Shown here in pieces: positions 36,937 through 45,471 of a stretch of DNA of 64,000 bases. The notes under the pieces are model-generated. The model did not search any database and was not told where the DNA came from. It was given only the letters and a program-made list of their open reading frames with translations. A program made the position numbers and the translations under genes. The DNA is from JAVJUS01 sp040220455 (GTDB taxonomy: Bacteria > Pseudomonadota > Alphaproteobacteria > DSM-16000 > Inquilinaceae). The stretch lies in contig JAVJUS010000055.1 of assembly GCA_040220455.1 (NCBI GenBank), positions 1 through 64,000 on the forward strand, in the 5' to 3' direction. Positions within the stretch are counted from its first letter, which is position 1, and each line of letters starts with the position of its first letter.

Positions 36937-39816
36937 TCAGTCCCGCTCGCCCATGAAGATGCCCGCCGCGCGGTAGTCCGGGGCGTCGGCGTGGAAGTCG
37001 CCCGCCACCCCGGCGGCCGGATCGACGCCGTCGGTGAAGAACGACCCGCGTAGCTGGCCGTCGCCCGGCAGCGAGGCGTCGAGCGGGATCTGGAAATCCC
37101 GGCCGTTGGCGCTGTCCGAGCCCGGAATGTTGTAGAGCAGGTCGATATCCCCGTCGAAGTCGTCGATCCGGGCCTGGCCGCTGCGGAAGCGGAAGTCCCA
37201 GAACATCGAGAAGTCGCCCCCGGTCAGGTAGCGCTGCTGCACGCCGTCGATCACCCTGGCGATGTCGCCCACGGCATGGCCCGACCACCGTCCGATCCCG
37301 GTCGTCGGCAGGTCGGCGGGATCGGGCAGCCGGCCGGCGACCCAGGGCTCCAGATGCATGACGTCGAGCCGATCGGCGGCCAGCACCGGGTCCCGATAGG
37401 ACGAGGAGCCGCCCCAATACCCCCACTCGAGGAAGTCGCAGGCGCATTCCGTCACGCCCGGCGGCAGGAACGGCACGCCGCCCGCGAGGTCGCCGGAGAG
37501 GAGATAGCTCCCCGGCCCGTCGTCGTCGGCGATGGCCCTGCCGGGCGCCCCGTCGGCGAAGAAGCGGGTGAGCGCCGTGTTCTCGGTCGTCGCATAGCGG
37601 TCGTCGTCGACATAGGCCGAGCCCGCGGCCTGCCCGCCGCCGGGGCCGAAGGCGAACAGGCGCCGGGCGATCGTGTCCTCGTCGCGCGCATCCTCGAGAT
37701 CGAGCCGGGCCGCTAGGCGATTGCCGCGGCGGGTGCCGAAATCGAGAGTCAGGAACTCCGCCCCCGGATCGGCGACGGTGACGTCGACGGTCCTGAGCGT
37801 CCGGTAGACGATCGGCGCCGTCGGATTCACCGCATCCCCGGCGAAGGCGTGCCCGCCGGCCGCGGCGGCCACCGCGTCGGCGGAATCGGTCTCGAGCAGG
37901 AAGGCCGTGTAGCCCTGCAGATCGCCCGTCCCGCCGTCGACCCGGTCGAGGGTCCGCTCCAGCCCGGCGCGGCCGGCGGTGCCGGTCAGCGAGGCCACGT
38001 GGCGGGTCGAGGGCACGGTCGCGCCGGCGTTGAACGGTCGCGTCGCCGAGGCCCGGCCGAAGCCCTCGCTGTCCCGGAACTCGGCCGTGTCGGCCGGGTC
38101 GTCGCCGAGCACGAAATAGCCGCCGTCGCCGCCGAACAGCGCGGCGTCACCGGCCCGGACCGTCGCCACCGTGCCGGAGTACGAGACCGGCAGCCGGTCG
38201 CTCGCCAGCCGTCGCACGCCGCCCAGGCGCGCGCCCTCGGCCACCGGCGCGTCGCCGCCGAGGAGGCCGAACTCCGTCGCCAGCAGGGTGATCGCCGAGA
38301 CCTGACCGGGCCCGGTGCCGTCGAGCTTGACCGCGGCCTGGAGCAGCACCGTCGCCTCGCCGTCGGCGCCACCGCCCAGGACGCCCGATTCCGGCTCCAG
38401 TACGAGGACCGGTCCCGCCGTGACGCCGTCGTCGTCGAGACCGTAGAGATCGGCATTGGTCATCGGCAGGGCCGAGCCCTCGCGGGCATCCGGCGACAGG
38501 GCGTAGAGGCGCAGGCTGCCATCCGCCGCGCGGCCGGCCGCCGTCGCGTCGAACGGCCGGCCGCCCTGGAGCAGCAACGGCCGGTCGGCGTCGCCACCGA
38601 GGAACAGATTGTAGGCGAAGAACGCGGAGCCCGGGGCGACGAAGGCCGAGCCGGTCAGCGGCACGCTGGTGCCCCCCAGGTTGACCGCCGCCGCGCCGTC
38701 GACCGGGAAGGCGCCCACCCGGTAGGGGAGCACGATCCGGCCGCCGCCGGCGAAATCGACGATCAGCCGGTCGCCGTCGAGCGCGATCCGCGTCGCCGTG
38801 CGGATCAGGTCGCGGTCGGCCGTCGCGCCGGAGCCGAGCAGGCCGAGCGTCCCGGGCTCGGCCAGCAACTCGCCACGCGCGGTGCGGTAAAGCTCGCCCG
38901 AGGAGGCGAAGCGCGCGATCGTCCCGGGAATCGGCGTGCCGGGATCCGGCGTGCCGGGCTGCGGGAACAGGAGGCCGGCGAGCGCGCTGTCGACCGAAGC
39001 ATTCTTGATGCCCGAGGCGACGTCGCCCGGTTCGCCGGGCGACTCGCCGCCGCTGCCGCCGGAGACGGTGCTCAGCGCGTCCGGCGCCTCGCCGGAACCC
39101 AGGCGGACGATGTTCGCGCGCTCGAAGACCTGGTCGATGGCCTCGCCGGGCGCGCTTCCGTCGGGCAGCTCGGGCACCGCGCCGGTGAAGGCCTGGATCG
39201 AGCGCAGCAGCGAGTCCGGATCGGCGCGACGCGGCGCGATGCTGCCGCCGTCGAGACCCACCGTGACGCCGTAGCCCGGCTCGAACAGTCGCTCGACCGT
39301 GCCGTCGGGCAGGGTCACCGTATGATCGCCGAAGGCGTTGTAGACCCGCGTCGCCCCCCCGGCCTCCACGGCGATAGTCACGATGCCGCCGCGCACGCCG
39401 ACGGTCGCCGAGGGCGTGTTGATCGTCACCGCCCCCTCGTTCTTCGACAGCGCGCCGCCGACGAAGCGGAAGACGCCTTGCGAGATCGAGGCGGTGAGAC
39501 GCCCGGTCGAGGCGTCCGGGTCGTAGACGAACTCGTCGAGCACCATGCGCGCGCCCGGCCCGACCGTGAATGCCGACTGGTCGAGCAGCAGGACCTGCGC
39601 CCGGCCGTCGGACCCCGTCTCGATGGTCTCGTTGAAGACCACCTCGTCGCCGAGATAGAGCGCCCGGGTCGGCCCGTCGGGCGGCGTGCCCGTCGTCGCC
39701 GGGTTGACCGCCGAGGTCACGCCGACCGCGTCGGCCGAGGCCGGCACCGGGCCGGCGAGGCCCGCCAACAGGGCCGCGCCCCCGGCGATGGCCCACCGCA
39801 TCCCGTACCCCGCCAT
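36937..39816 (-). CDS. Large FecR-domain protein with TbpB-like C-terminal barrel; candidate type XI secretion cargo
   Basis: A 959-residue protein with a signal peptide (AIAGGAALLAGLAGPVPASA) but no lipobox. Residues about 45-165 are a FecR-type beta-rich domain: LYLGDEVVFNETIETG, DQSAFTVGPGARMVLDEF and TPSATVGVRGGIVTI. The middle is long, repetitive and strand-rich. The last about 170 residues (from CACDFLEWGYWGG to DYRAAGIFMGERD) read like the eight-stranded barrel of TbpB-type proteins. The ATG at 39816 has a GGGAGGAG Shine-Dalgarno. It lies 41 bp after the Slam-like gene in the same operon, suggesting it is exported to the surface by that protein. Function is inference. Confidence 0.75.
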   Translation of the reverse strand: MAGYGMRWAIAGGAALLAGLAGPVPASADAVGVTSAVNPATTGTPPDGPTRALYLGDEVVFNETIETGSDGRAQVLLLDQSAFTVGPGARMVLDEFVYDPDASTGRLTASISQGVFRFVGGALSKNEGAVTINTPSATVGVRGGIVTIAVEAGGATRVYNAFGDHTVTLPDGTVERLFEPGYGVTVGLDGGSIAPRRADPDSLLRSIQAFTGAVPELPDGSAPGEAIDQVFERANIVRLGSGEAPDALSTVSGGSGGESPGEPGDVASGIKNASVDSALAGLLFPQPGTPDPGTPIPGTIARFASSGELYRTARGELLAEPGTLGLLGSGATADRDLIRTATRIALDGDRLIVDFAGGGRIVLPYRVGAFPVDGAAAVNLGGTSVPLTGSAFVAPGSAFFAYNLFLGGDADRPLLLQGGRPFDATAAGRAADGSLRLYALSPDAREGSALPMTNADLYGLDDDGVTAGPVLVLEPESGVLGGGADGEATVLLQAAVKLDGTGPGQVSAITLLATEFGLLGGDAPVAEGARLGGVRRLASDRLPVSYSGTVATVRAGDAALFGGDGGYFVLGDDPADTAEFRDSEGFGRASATRPFNAGATVPSTRHVASLTGTAGRAGLERTLDRVDGGTGDLQGYTAFLLETDSADAVAAAAGGHAFAGDAVNPTAPIVYRTLRTVDVTVADPGAEFLTLDFGTRRGNRLAARLDLEDARDEDTIARRLFAFGPGGGQAAGSAYVDDDRYATTENTALTRFFADGAPGRAIADDDGPGSYLLSGDLAGGVPFLPPGVTECACDFLEWGYWGGSSSYRDPVLAADRLDVMHLEPWVAGRLPDPADLPTTGIGRWSGHAVGDIARVIDGVQQRYLTGGDFSMFWDFRFRSGQARIDDFDGDIDLLYNIPGSDSANGRDFQIPLDASLPGDGQLRGSFFTDGVDPAAGVAGDFHADAPDYRAAGIFMGERD

Positions 39817-39857
39817 GACTCTCCTCCCGTTCTGCGTCCGCGCTGCCGGCCCCCGGC

Positions 39858-41222
39858 TCAGAACCGCACCGTCAGCGCGGCGGTGACCGCGATGTTGTCG
39901 AAGGCCTCGATGTCGTAGTTGCTGGTCCGGCTGCGCCGCTCGACCTGCGCGCCGACATCCACGTCGCGGGCCAGCGGCACGGCGAGCGCCGCGCGCAGCA
40001 CGATTTCCCGGTCGCGCTGGCGCTCGTCGGCGGTGATGAACGGATCGGGCTCGTCGTAGCGTGTGTACCGGTAGGCCCCGGTGGCCGAGGCGCGCCAGGG
40101 CAGCACCCCGATCGGCGGGTCGATCAAGAGCCGAAACCCGCCGCCACCGCCGATGCTCCAGGCGCTCTCGTAGGCCGCGCGCGCGTCGACCCGGTCCGCG
40201 TCGAACTCGGCCAGCAGGGCCAGCCGCGGCGTCAGCCGCCAGGTCGCCGCGGTCCGCGCCGAATACCGCCAGCCGTCGCGCTGGCTGTTGAGCGGGCTGG
40301 TGTCGGTGTCGAGGAAGTCGCGCCAGCGCGCCTCCAGGCCCGCCTCGAGCCGCAGCGGGTCGGCCACGACGACGTCGCCCTCGACCCCGCCGCCCAGGCT
40401 GACGAGATAGCCCTCGCGGTCGAGTCGGATATGGTTGGCCAGCGCATAGGGCGACACGCTCGCCGCCGCCAGCCCGAAGCGGCGCAGGTCGAAGCGGGGA
40501 CCGACGCTGACCTCGATCACCTCGCTGTCGACCTGGTGCTGCTCGAACTGGCGGGTGGCGTAGGCGATCGCGCTCGCCTCGATGGCATCGCCCTGGGACT
40601 CCAGGTCGTAGCGGTAGTCGGCGCCGAGCGCGGCGAACAGGTTGACGTCCTCCTGCTCGGTGTCCTCGGGCCGCAGCTCCAGCTCGAAGCCCCGGATCGT
40701 CACGTCGCGCGAGGCCGGGCCCAGATTGGCGTTGGTCTGGTAGCGCACGCCGCCGGTGGCCGTGAGGTCGAGCGCGTGGCGCGCCTGTCGGTCCTCGATC
40801 TCGCCCAGGAACACCTCGACGCGCTCGCGCACCGCGTCCGGCACGTCCTCGCCGGCGATCGCGTCCTCCAGATAGGCGCGCGCGATGTCGTAAGACTCCA
40901 GGCGGTAGTAGAGGACGCCCAGCTCCAGCTTCACCCGCGGCAGATCCGGCGCCAGGATCAGCATCCGCTCCAGCGCCGTGATCGCCGCCTCGATGTCGCC
41001 CAGGCGCGTCGAGACGCGGGCATAGGCGAAGGTCGTGTCGAGATCGGCGGGATCGGCCAGCATGCGCTGGAAAAGGTCGCGCTGCTCCTGTTCGAGCGCC
41101 TCCCGCTCGGCCGCCGTCAGGCCCGGATCGACCTGCGCGGCGACGGGGGACGGCGTCGCCAGCGCGCCGAGAACGACGGCCAGCAGTCCCGCCAGGATCC
41201 ACCGCGACCACCCGACGCCCAT
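39858..41222 (-). CDS. TPR plus beta-barrel outer-membrane protein, Slam/type XI secretion-like (DUF560-like)
   Basis: A 454-residue protein: signal peptide (WILAGLLAVVLGALATPSPVAAQ), two to three TPR-like helical repeats (residues about 45-150; FAYARVSTRLGDIEAAITAL, LGVLYYRLESYDIARAYLEDA), then a strand-rich region ending AALTVRF with the terminal aromatic of outer-membrane barrels. This N-terminal TPR plus C-terminal barrel layout is that of surface lipoprotein assembly modifiers (Slam). The ATG at 41222 has a GGGAG Shine-Dalgarno; other starts at 41243 and 41327 are less likely. It precedes the FecR-domain protein, its probable cargo. Confidence 0.78.
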   Translation of the reverse strand: MGVGWSRWILAGLLAVVLGALATPSPVAAQVDPGLTAAEREALEQEQRDLFQRMLADPADLDTTFAYARVSTRLGDIEAAITALERMLILAPDLPRVKLELGVLYYRLESYDIARAYLEDAIAGEDVPDAVRERVEVFLGEIEDRQARHALDLTATGGVRYQTNANLGPASRDVTIRGFELELRPEDTEQEDVNLFAALGADYRYDLESQGDAIEASAIAYATRQFEQHQVDSEVIEVSVGPRFDLRRFGLAAASVSPYALANHIRLDREGYLVSLGGGVEGDVVVADPLRLEAGLEARWRDFLDTDTSPLNSQRDGWRYSARTAATWRLTPRLALLAEFDADRVDARAAYESAWSIGGGGGFRLLIDPPIGVLPWRASATGAYRYTRYDEPDPFITADERQRDREIVLRAALAVPLARDVDVGAQVERRSRTSNYDIEAFDNIAVTAALTVRF

Positions 41223-41424
41223 GCAAGACGCTCCCGCGGCCATTCTTTGTTGGCCAATCCTCAATGAGACACGAGCTCTCGCAGCGGTCGAGTCACTCGC
41301 AATGATCTTTCTCTGAATCGTATGCATCTACACCGAAAGAACGCCGACAAGGCCCCCTTCAGCCTTCTTTAAAGCCCGACGCCTAGGCTCGGCCCGGTCC
41401 TGGTTCGGGTTCGGAGACCCCGCC

Positions 41425-41739
41425 TTGCTGATCCGCGAGATGCTGCGCGATACCCTGTCCGCGGCCGTGCCCGCATCCGGGTCGGACCGCCTGGTCCTGC
41501 GGTTCGGCGGCACGCGCGTGGCCACGGCCGACTGGTCGCCGGGCGGCGTCCGGCTCGATCGCCCGGTCGCGCGCCGCCTGGCCCCCGACAGCCCGGTCGC
41601 CGGGGAGATCGAGGGCTTCGGCGTCGCGGGGCCGTTCGAAGGCCATATCAGCCACGCGGACGAAAACGGCGCCTTCCTGCGCTTCGACAGCGTGCCGACG
41701 CCGCTGTTCCTGGAGATGCTGCGCCGGCGCGGCGCCTGA
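41425..41739 (+). CDS. PilZ-like small protein
   Basis: A 104-residue beta-rich protein. The DWSPGGVRL segment resembles the D/N-x-S-x-x-G half of a PilZ c-di-GMP-binding domain, followed by VAGEIEGFG and a short final helix. The arginine-rich half (RxxxR) is not evident, so c-di-GMP binding is doubtful. A TTG at 41425 with GGAG nine bases upstream is the best start; ATG at 41440 is the alternative. It is divergent from the Slam-like gene and 72 bp before the adenylate cyclase, with which it may be co-transcribed. Confidence 0.6.
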   Translation: MLIREMLRDTLSAAVPASGSDRLVLRFGGTRVATADWSPGGVRLDRPVARRLAPDSPVAGEIEGFGVAGPFEGHISHADENGAFLRFDSVPTPLFLEMLRRRGA

Positions 41740-41811
41740 CCGGGCCTGGCGCGGGCCTGGCCCCTTCGCAGGCGCCCGTAGCGCGGAAGGGGCCGCTCGG
41801 GCTACGCTGGT

Positions 41812-44088
41812 ATGGCCGGGCGCGGGGTCCCGGCGGGCCGGGACAGGTTCGTGGAGGGGATGCGGCGCAACGGCACGGTGATCCTGATCGGATGCCTCGC
41901 GCTCGCCGCGGCGCTCTTGCTGCGGCTCCACGACCCCGCGCCGATCCGCCAGATCCGGCTGGCGCTCTTCGACACCTACCAGCGACTGGAGCCCCGGGCC
42001 GATGCGCCGCTGCCGGTGCGCATCGTCGACATCGACGACGACAGCCTGGCGCGCCACGGCCAATGGCCCTGGCCGCGTACCGTGCTGGCCGAGCTGGTCG
42101 ACAAGCTGGTGGCCAACGGCGCCGCCGCGATCGGGCTGACCATGATCCTGGCCGAGCCGGACCGCACCTCCCCCGGACGGGTCGTCGAGGTCTGGCCGGA
42201 CTCGCCCATGACGGGGATGCTGGCGGAGAGCGCGCGGCGCCTGCCCGACCACGACGCGATCCTCGCGCGCGCGATATCGGGGGCGCCGGTCGTCCTGGGC
42301 TTCGCCGAGACCACGGCCACCGACCGCCCGGCCCCGGCCTTCACCGGCGGCTTCGCCTTCGCGGGCTCCGACCCGACGCCGTTCCTGCCCCGGCTGGACG
42401 GGGCGCTGACCAGCCTGCCGGCGATCGACGCCGCGGCCTGGGGGCGGGGCAGCTTGCTCCTGCCGCTCGACGCCGACGGGGTGGTGCGTCGGCTGCCGCT
42501 GCTCGTCACCGTCGGCGACGTGATCCTGCCGGCCCTGTCGGTCGAACTGCTGCGCGCGGCGCAGAACGCGACGACGCTCGTCACCCGGACCGCGAGCGCC
42601 AGCGGAAGCCTCGCCTTCGGCGCCGATTCAGGACTGACCGCCGTCAAGATCGGCGCCTTCGACGTGCCCACGACCCGGTCGGGCGAGATCTGGCTGCGGT
42701 TCCGTCGCGGCGTTCCCGGCGAGGCGGTGCCGGCCTGGCGCGTGCTCGACGCACCGGCCCCCGCACCGGGGCTGCAGGACCGGATCGCCGGCCACGTCGT
42801 GCTGGTCGGGACCTCGGCGGCCGGCCTGTTCGATGTCCACGCCACGCCCCTCGACCCCGCCATGCCGGGCGTGGCGATCCATGCCCAGGCGCTGGAGCAG
42901 ATGATCGCCGGGTCGTTCCTGCGCCGGCCCGACTGGGCGACGGGGGTCGAGGCGGTCTCCCTGCTCGCCGTCGGCTTGGTCCTGATCCTGCTGATGCCCC
43001 GGATCGGCGTGCTGGCGGCCGCGGCCATCGGCTTCCTGATGGCGGCGGCGAGCCTCGGCGGCTCCTGGCTCGCCTTCTCGCGCGCGGGGCTGCTGCTCGA
43101 CCCGGTCTATCCGGCGCTGGCGGTGCTGCTGATCTATCTGATGACGTCCCTGCTCGTCTTCCTGCGCACCGAGCGCGAGCGCGGTAAGGTCCGCCAGGCC
43201 TTCGGGCGCTATCTCTCGCCCCAGCTCGTCGAGCGCGTGGCCATGCAGCCCGACAGCCTGCGCCTCGGTGGCGAGAGCCGGGAACTGACCCTGCTCTTCA
43301 GCGACATCCGCGGCTTCACCGGGCTGTCGGAGACGATGACGCCGCAGGAGCTCACGCGCTTCATCAACCGCTTCATGACGCCGATGACCGGCATCATCCT
43401 CGAGCGCCAGGGAACGATCGACAAGTATATGGGCGACGCCATCATGGCGTTCTGGAACGCCCCCATGCCCGATCCGGACCACGCCGCGAACGCCTGCCGC
43501 GCCGCGCTGGCGATGCGTGCGCGCCTCGCCTCGCTCAACGCCGACTGGCGCCGCGAGGCCGAGGCCCAGGGCCGCGACTGGCGCGACGTCGCCATCGGCA
43601 TCGGGCTCAACACCGGCGAGTGCGTGGTCGGCAACATGGGCTCCGACCAGCGCTTCGACTATTCGGTGCTGGGCGACACGGTCAACGTCGCCTCCCGCCT
43701 GGAGGGCCTGACCAAGGAGCTGGGCGCCGACATCCTCGCCGGGGAGGCGACCCGGGCGGCGGCCCCCGACAACGCCTGGCTGGAGATCGAGGCGATCGCC
43801 GTGCGCGGCCGGGCCCGGCCGGTCCGGGTCTACACTCTTCTTGGCGACGCGGGGCTGGCCGAAAGTCCCGGTTTCCATGCGCTGTCGGAGGCCCATGCCG
43901 CCCTCGCCGATGCCCGGCACGACGGCGACGCGGAGCGGGCTCGCCATGCGCTCGATCAGTGCCGGCGGGCAGCCGCGGCGCTCGACGAGGCGGGCCTGCT
44001 CGGCAGGCTCTACGACGCCCTGGACTCCCGGATGCGGACCGGCGAGCCCGCTCTCGCCCGCCCCCTGCCCGCCGCCGAGCCGCCCTGA
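41812..44088 (+). CDS. CHASE2-domain class III adenylate cyclase
   Basis: A 758-residue membrane sensor. One N-terminal membrane segment (VILIGCLALAAALLL) is followed by an extracytoplasmic CHASE2 domain (VRIVDIDDDSLARHGQWPWPR; about residues 40-340), three membrane segments near 375-445, and a cyclase domain. Metal aspartates are in FSDIRGFTGLSE and GDAIMAFWNAP; the lysine in DKYMGD and aspartate in LGDTVNVASR favour ATP over GTP. It should make cAMP in response to an envelope signal. The start at 41812 is uncertain; downstream GTG 41851 or ATG 41860 are possible. Confidence 0.87.
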   Translation: MAGRGVPAGRDRFVEGMRRNGTVILIGCLALAAALLLRLHDPAPIRQIRLALFDTYQRLEPRADAPLPVRIVDIDDDSLARHGQWPWPRTVLAELVDKLVANGAAAIGLTMILAEPDRTSPGRVVEVWPDSPMTGMLAESARRLPDHDAILARAISGAPVVLGFAETTATDRPAPAFTGGFAFAGSDPTPFLPRLDGALTSLPAIDAAAWGRGSLLLPLDADGVVRRLPLLVTVGDVILPALSVELLRAAQNATTLVTRTASASGSLAFGADSGLTAVKIGAFDVPTTRSGEIWLRFRRGVPGEAVPAWRVLDAPAPAPGLQDRIAGHVVLVGTSAAGLFDVHATPLDPAMPGVAIHAQALEQMIAGSFLRRPDWATGVEAVSLLAVGLVLILLMPRIGVLAAAAIGFLMAAASLGGSWLAFSRAGLLLDPVYPALAVLLIYLMTSLLVFLRTERERGKVRQAFGRYLSPQLVERVAMQPDSLRLGGESRELTLLFSDIRGFTGLSETMTPQELTRFINRFMTPMTGIILERQGTIDKYMGDAIMAFWNAPMPDPDHAANACRAALAMRARLASLNADWRREAEAQGRDWRDVAIGIGLNTGECVVGNMGSDQRFDYSVLGDTVNVASRLEGLTKELGADILAGEATRAAAPDNAWLEIEAIAVRGRARPVRVYTLLGDAGLAESPGFHALSEAHAALADARHDGDAERARHALDQCRRAAAALDEAGLLGRLYDALDSRMRTGEPALARPLPAAEPP

Positions 44089-44208
44089 CGGGCGGCCCTC
44101 CATGTCTTTCGGCGGGCCCGACCGCGCGCTAGGATCGCCGCTCTACCATCGTGTGGCAGCCGCCGGCGCGGCGCCGGGCAGTCCAACGAGAAGACCCCAG
44201 GAGGCGAA

Positions 44209-45108
44209 ATGGCTAAGGAAATTCTGGTGGCGTACGGCATCGACGTCGACGCCGTGGGCGGATGGCTCGGTTCCTATGGCGGCGAGGACAGCCCCTGCGA
44301 CATCAGCCGCGGCATGTTCTCCGGCGAGGTCGGCGCGCCGCGGCTGCTGCGCCTGTTCGAGCGCTGGGGCATCAAGACCACCTGGTTCATCCCGGGCCAC
44401 TCGATCGAGAGCTTCCCCGACCAGATGAAGCAGGTCGCCAATGCCGGCCACGAGATCGGGATGCACGGCTACAGCCACGAAAACCCGATCGCCATGACGC
44501 CGGAGCAGGAAGAGGCGATCTTCGACAAGTGCATCGACGTCATCACCGGCCTGTGCGGCAAGAGCCCGCGCGGCTACGTCGCCCCCTGGTGGGAGTTCGG
44601 TTCCAAGACCAACGAACTGCTGCTCAAGAAAGGCATCAAGTACGACCACTCTCTGATGCACAACGACTTCCATCCCTACTACTGCCGGGTCGGGGACAGC
44701 TGGACCAAGATCGACTACTCCAAGCATCCGAGTCACTGGATGAAGCCGATCCAGCGCGGCGAGGAGACCGACCTGATCGAGATCCCGGCCTCCTGGTACC
44801 TGGACGACCTGCCGCCCATGATGTTCATCAAGGCGGCGCCGAACAGCCACGGCTTCGTCAATCCGCGCGACATCGAGGACATGTGGCGCGAGCAGTTCGA
44901 CTGGGTCTACCGGGAGTACGACTACGCCGTCTACACGATGACGGTCCACCCGGACGTCTCCGGCAAGCCGCAGGTCCTGACCATGCACGAGCGCCTGTTC
45001 GCCCATTTCAACCGCCACCCGGGCGTGAAGTTCGTGACCTTCGAGGAGATCGCGGAGGACTTCGCCAAGCGCTACCCGCGCAGCAAGCCCGATCGGCCGG
45101 TGTCCTGA
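44209..45108 (+). CDS. NodB-fold polysaccharide deacetylase family protein (PuuE-like)
   Basis: A 299-residue cytoplasmic-looking protein without signal peptide. The NodB pattern is visible: YGIDVDAVGGW, TTWFIPGHSIE, EIGMHGYSHENP and APWWEFGS. This intracellular group includes the allantoinase PuuE and N-acyl/cyclic-imide hydrolases as well as peptidoglycan deacetylases, so the substrate may be a cyclic imide or allantoin-like compound, not a polysaccharide. A good AGGAGG Shine-Dalgarno precedes the ATG. Followed by a small unknown gene and a CobW GTPase. Confidence 0.85.
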   Translation: MAKEILVAYGIDVDAVGGWLGSYGGEDSPCDISRGMFSGEVGAPRLLRLFERWGIKTTWFIPGHSIESFPDQMKQVANAGHEIGMHGYSHENPIAMTPEQEEAIFDKCIDVITGLCGKSPRGYVAPWWEFGSKTNELLLKKGIKYDHSLMHNDFHPYYCRVGDSWTKIDYSKHPSHWMKPIQRGEETDLIEIPASWYLDDLPPMMFIKAAPNSHGFVNPRDIEDMWREQFDWVYREYDYAVYTMTVHPDVSGKPQVLTMHERLFAHFNRHPGVKFVTFEEIAEDFAKRYPRSKPDRPVS

Positions 45109-45138
45109 CCGGCGAGCGGACGGAGGAGAGAGCGCGCC

Positions 45139-45471
45139 ATGTGCGGGCTGTGCGGCATTCTGGGCGTCGCCGAGCACTGGACGGACAGTGCCGGCGGCGC
45201 CCCCGGCGCGACGGCGAGCCGGCAGGCCGACCGCCAGCACCGGGCGCGCGTCGCCAACGCGGTGCTGGGGGTCTTCGGCCTCAAGCTCTCGGACTGGATG
45301 AACCGCTACACGCTGACCGGCCCGACTGGACGCAGCGCGGTGATCGACAATCTGGGCGCGGTCTGGCCCATGGCCGAGCGGCTGACCGGGCGGCCCTGCG
45401 ATCCACTCGACCCGGCGGTCATCGATGCGATCGAGGCGCGGGCCGGTACCGACCGGGGGGAGCCGGGATGA
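45139..45471 (+). CDS. Small conserved-looking hypothetical protein (MCGLCG N-terminus)
   Basis: A 110-residue protein beginning MCGLCGILG, then a helical C-terminal half (VLGVFGLKLSDWMNRYTLTG, LGAVWPMAERLTG). A GGAGGAGAG Shine-Dalgarno precedes the ATG, and its stop overlaps the CobW start (ATGA), so it is very likely a real, co-translated gene. The N-terminal cysteine recalls class II amidotransferases, but the protein is far too short and lacks their other motifs. The C-x-x-C could bind metal, which would fit a CobW partner; that is inference. Confidence 0.65.
   Translation: MCGLCGILGVAEHWTDSAGGAPGATASRQADRQHRARVANAVLGVFGLKLSDWMNRYTLTGPTGRSAVIDNLGAVWPMAERLTGRPCDPLDPAVIDAIEARAGTDRGEPG

Noticed and set aside
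36262..37053. 263-residue frame across the intergenic region
   Set aside because: It runs through the repeat element and overlaps both flanking genes antisense; composition is non-coding.
45139..45471. Class II glutamine amidotransferase
   Set aside because: Only the MCG start is shared. The protein is 110 residues and lacks the rest of the Ntn fold.
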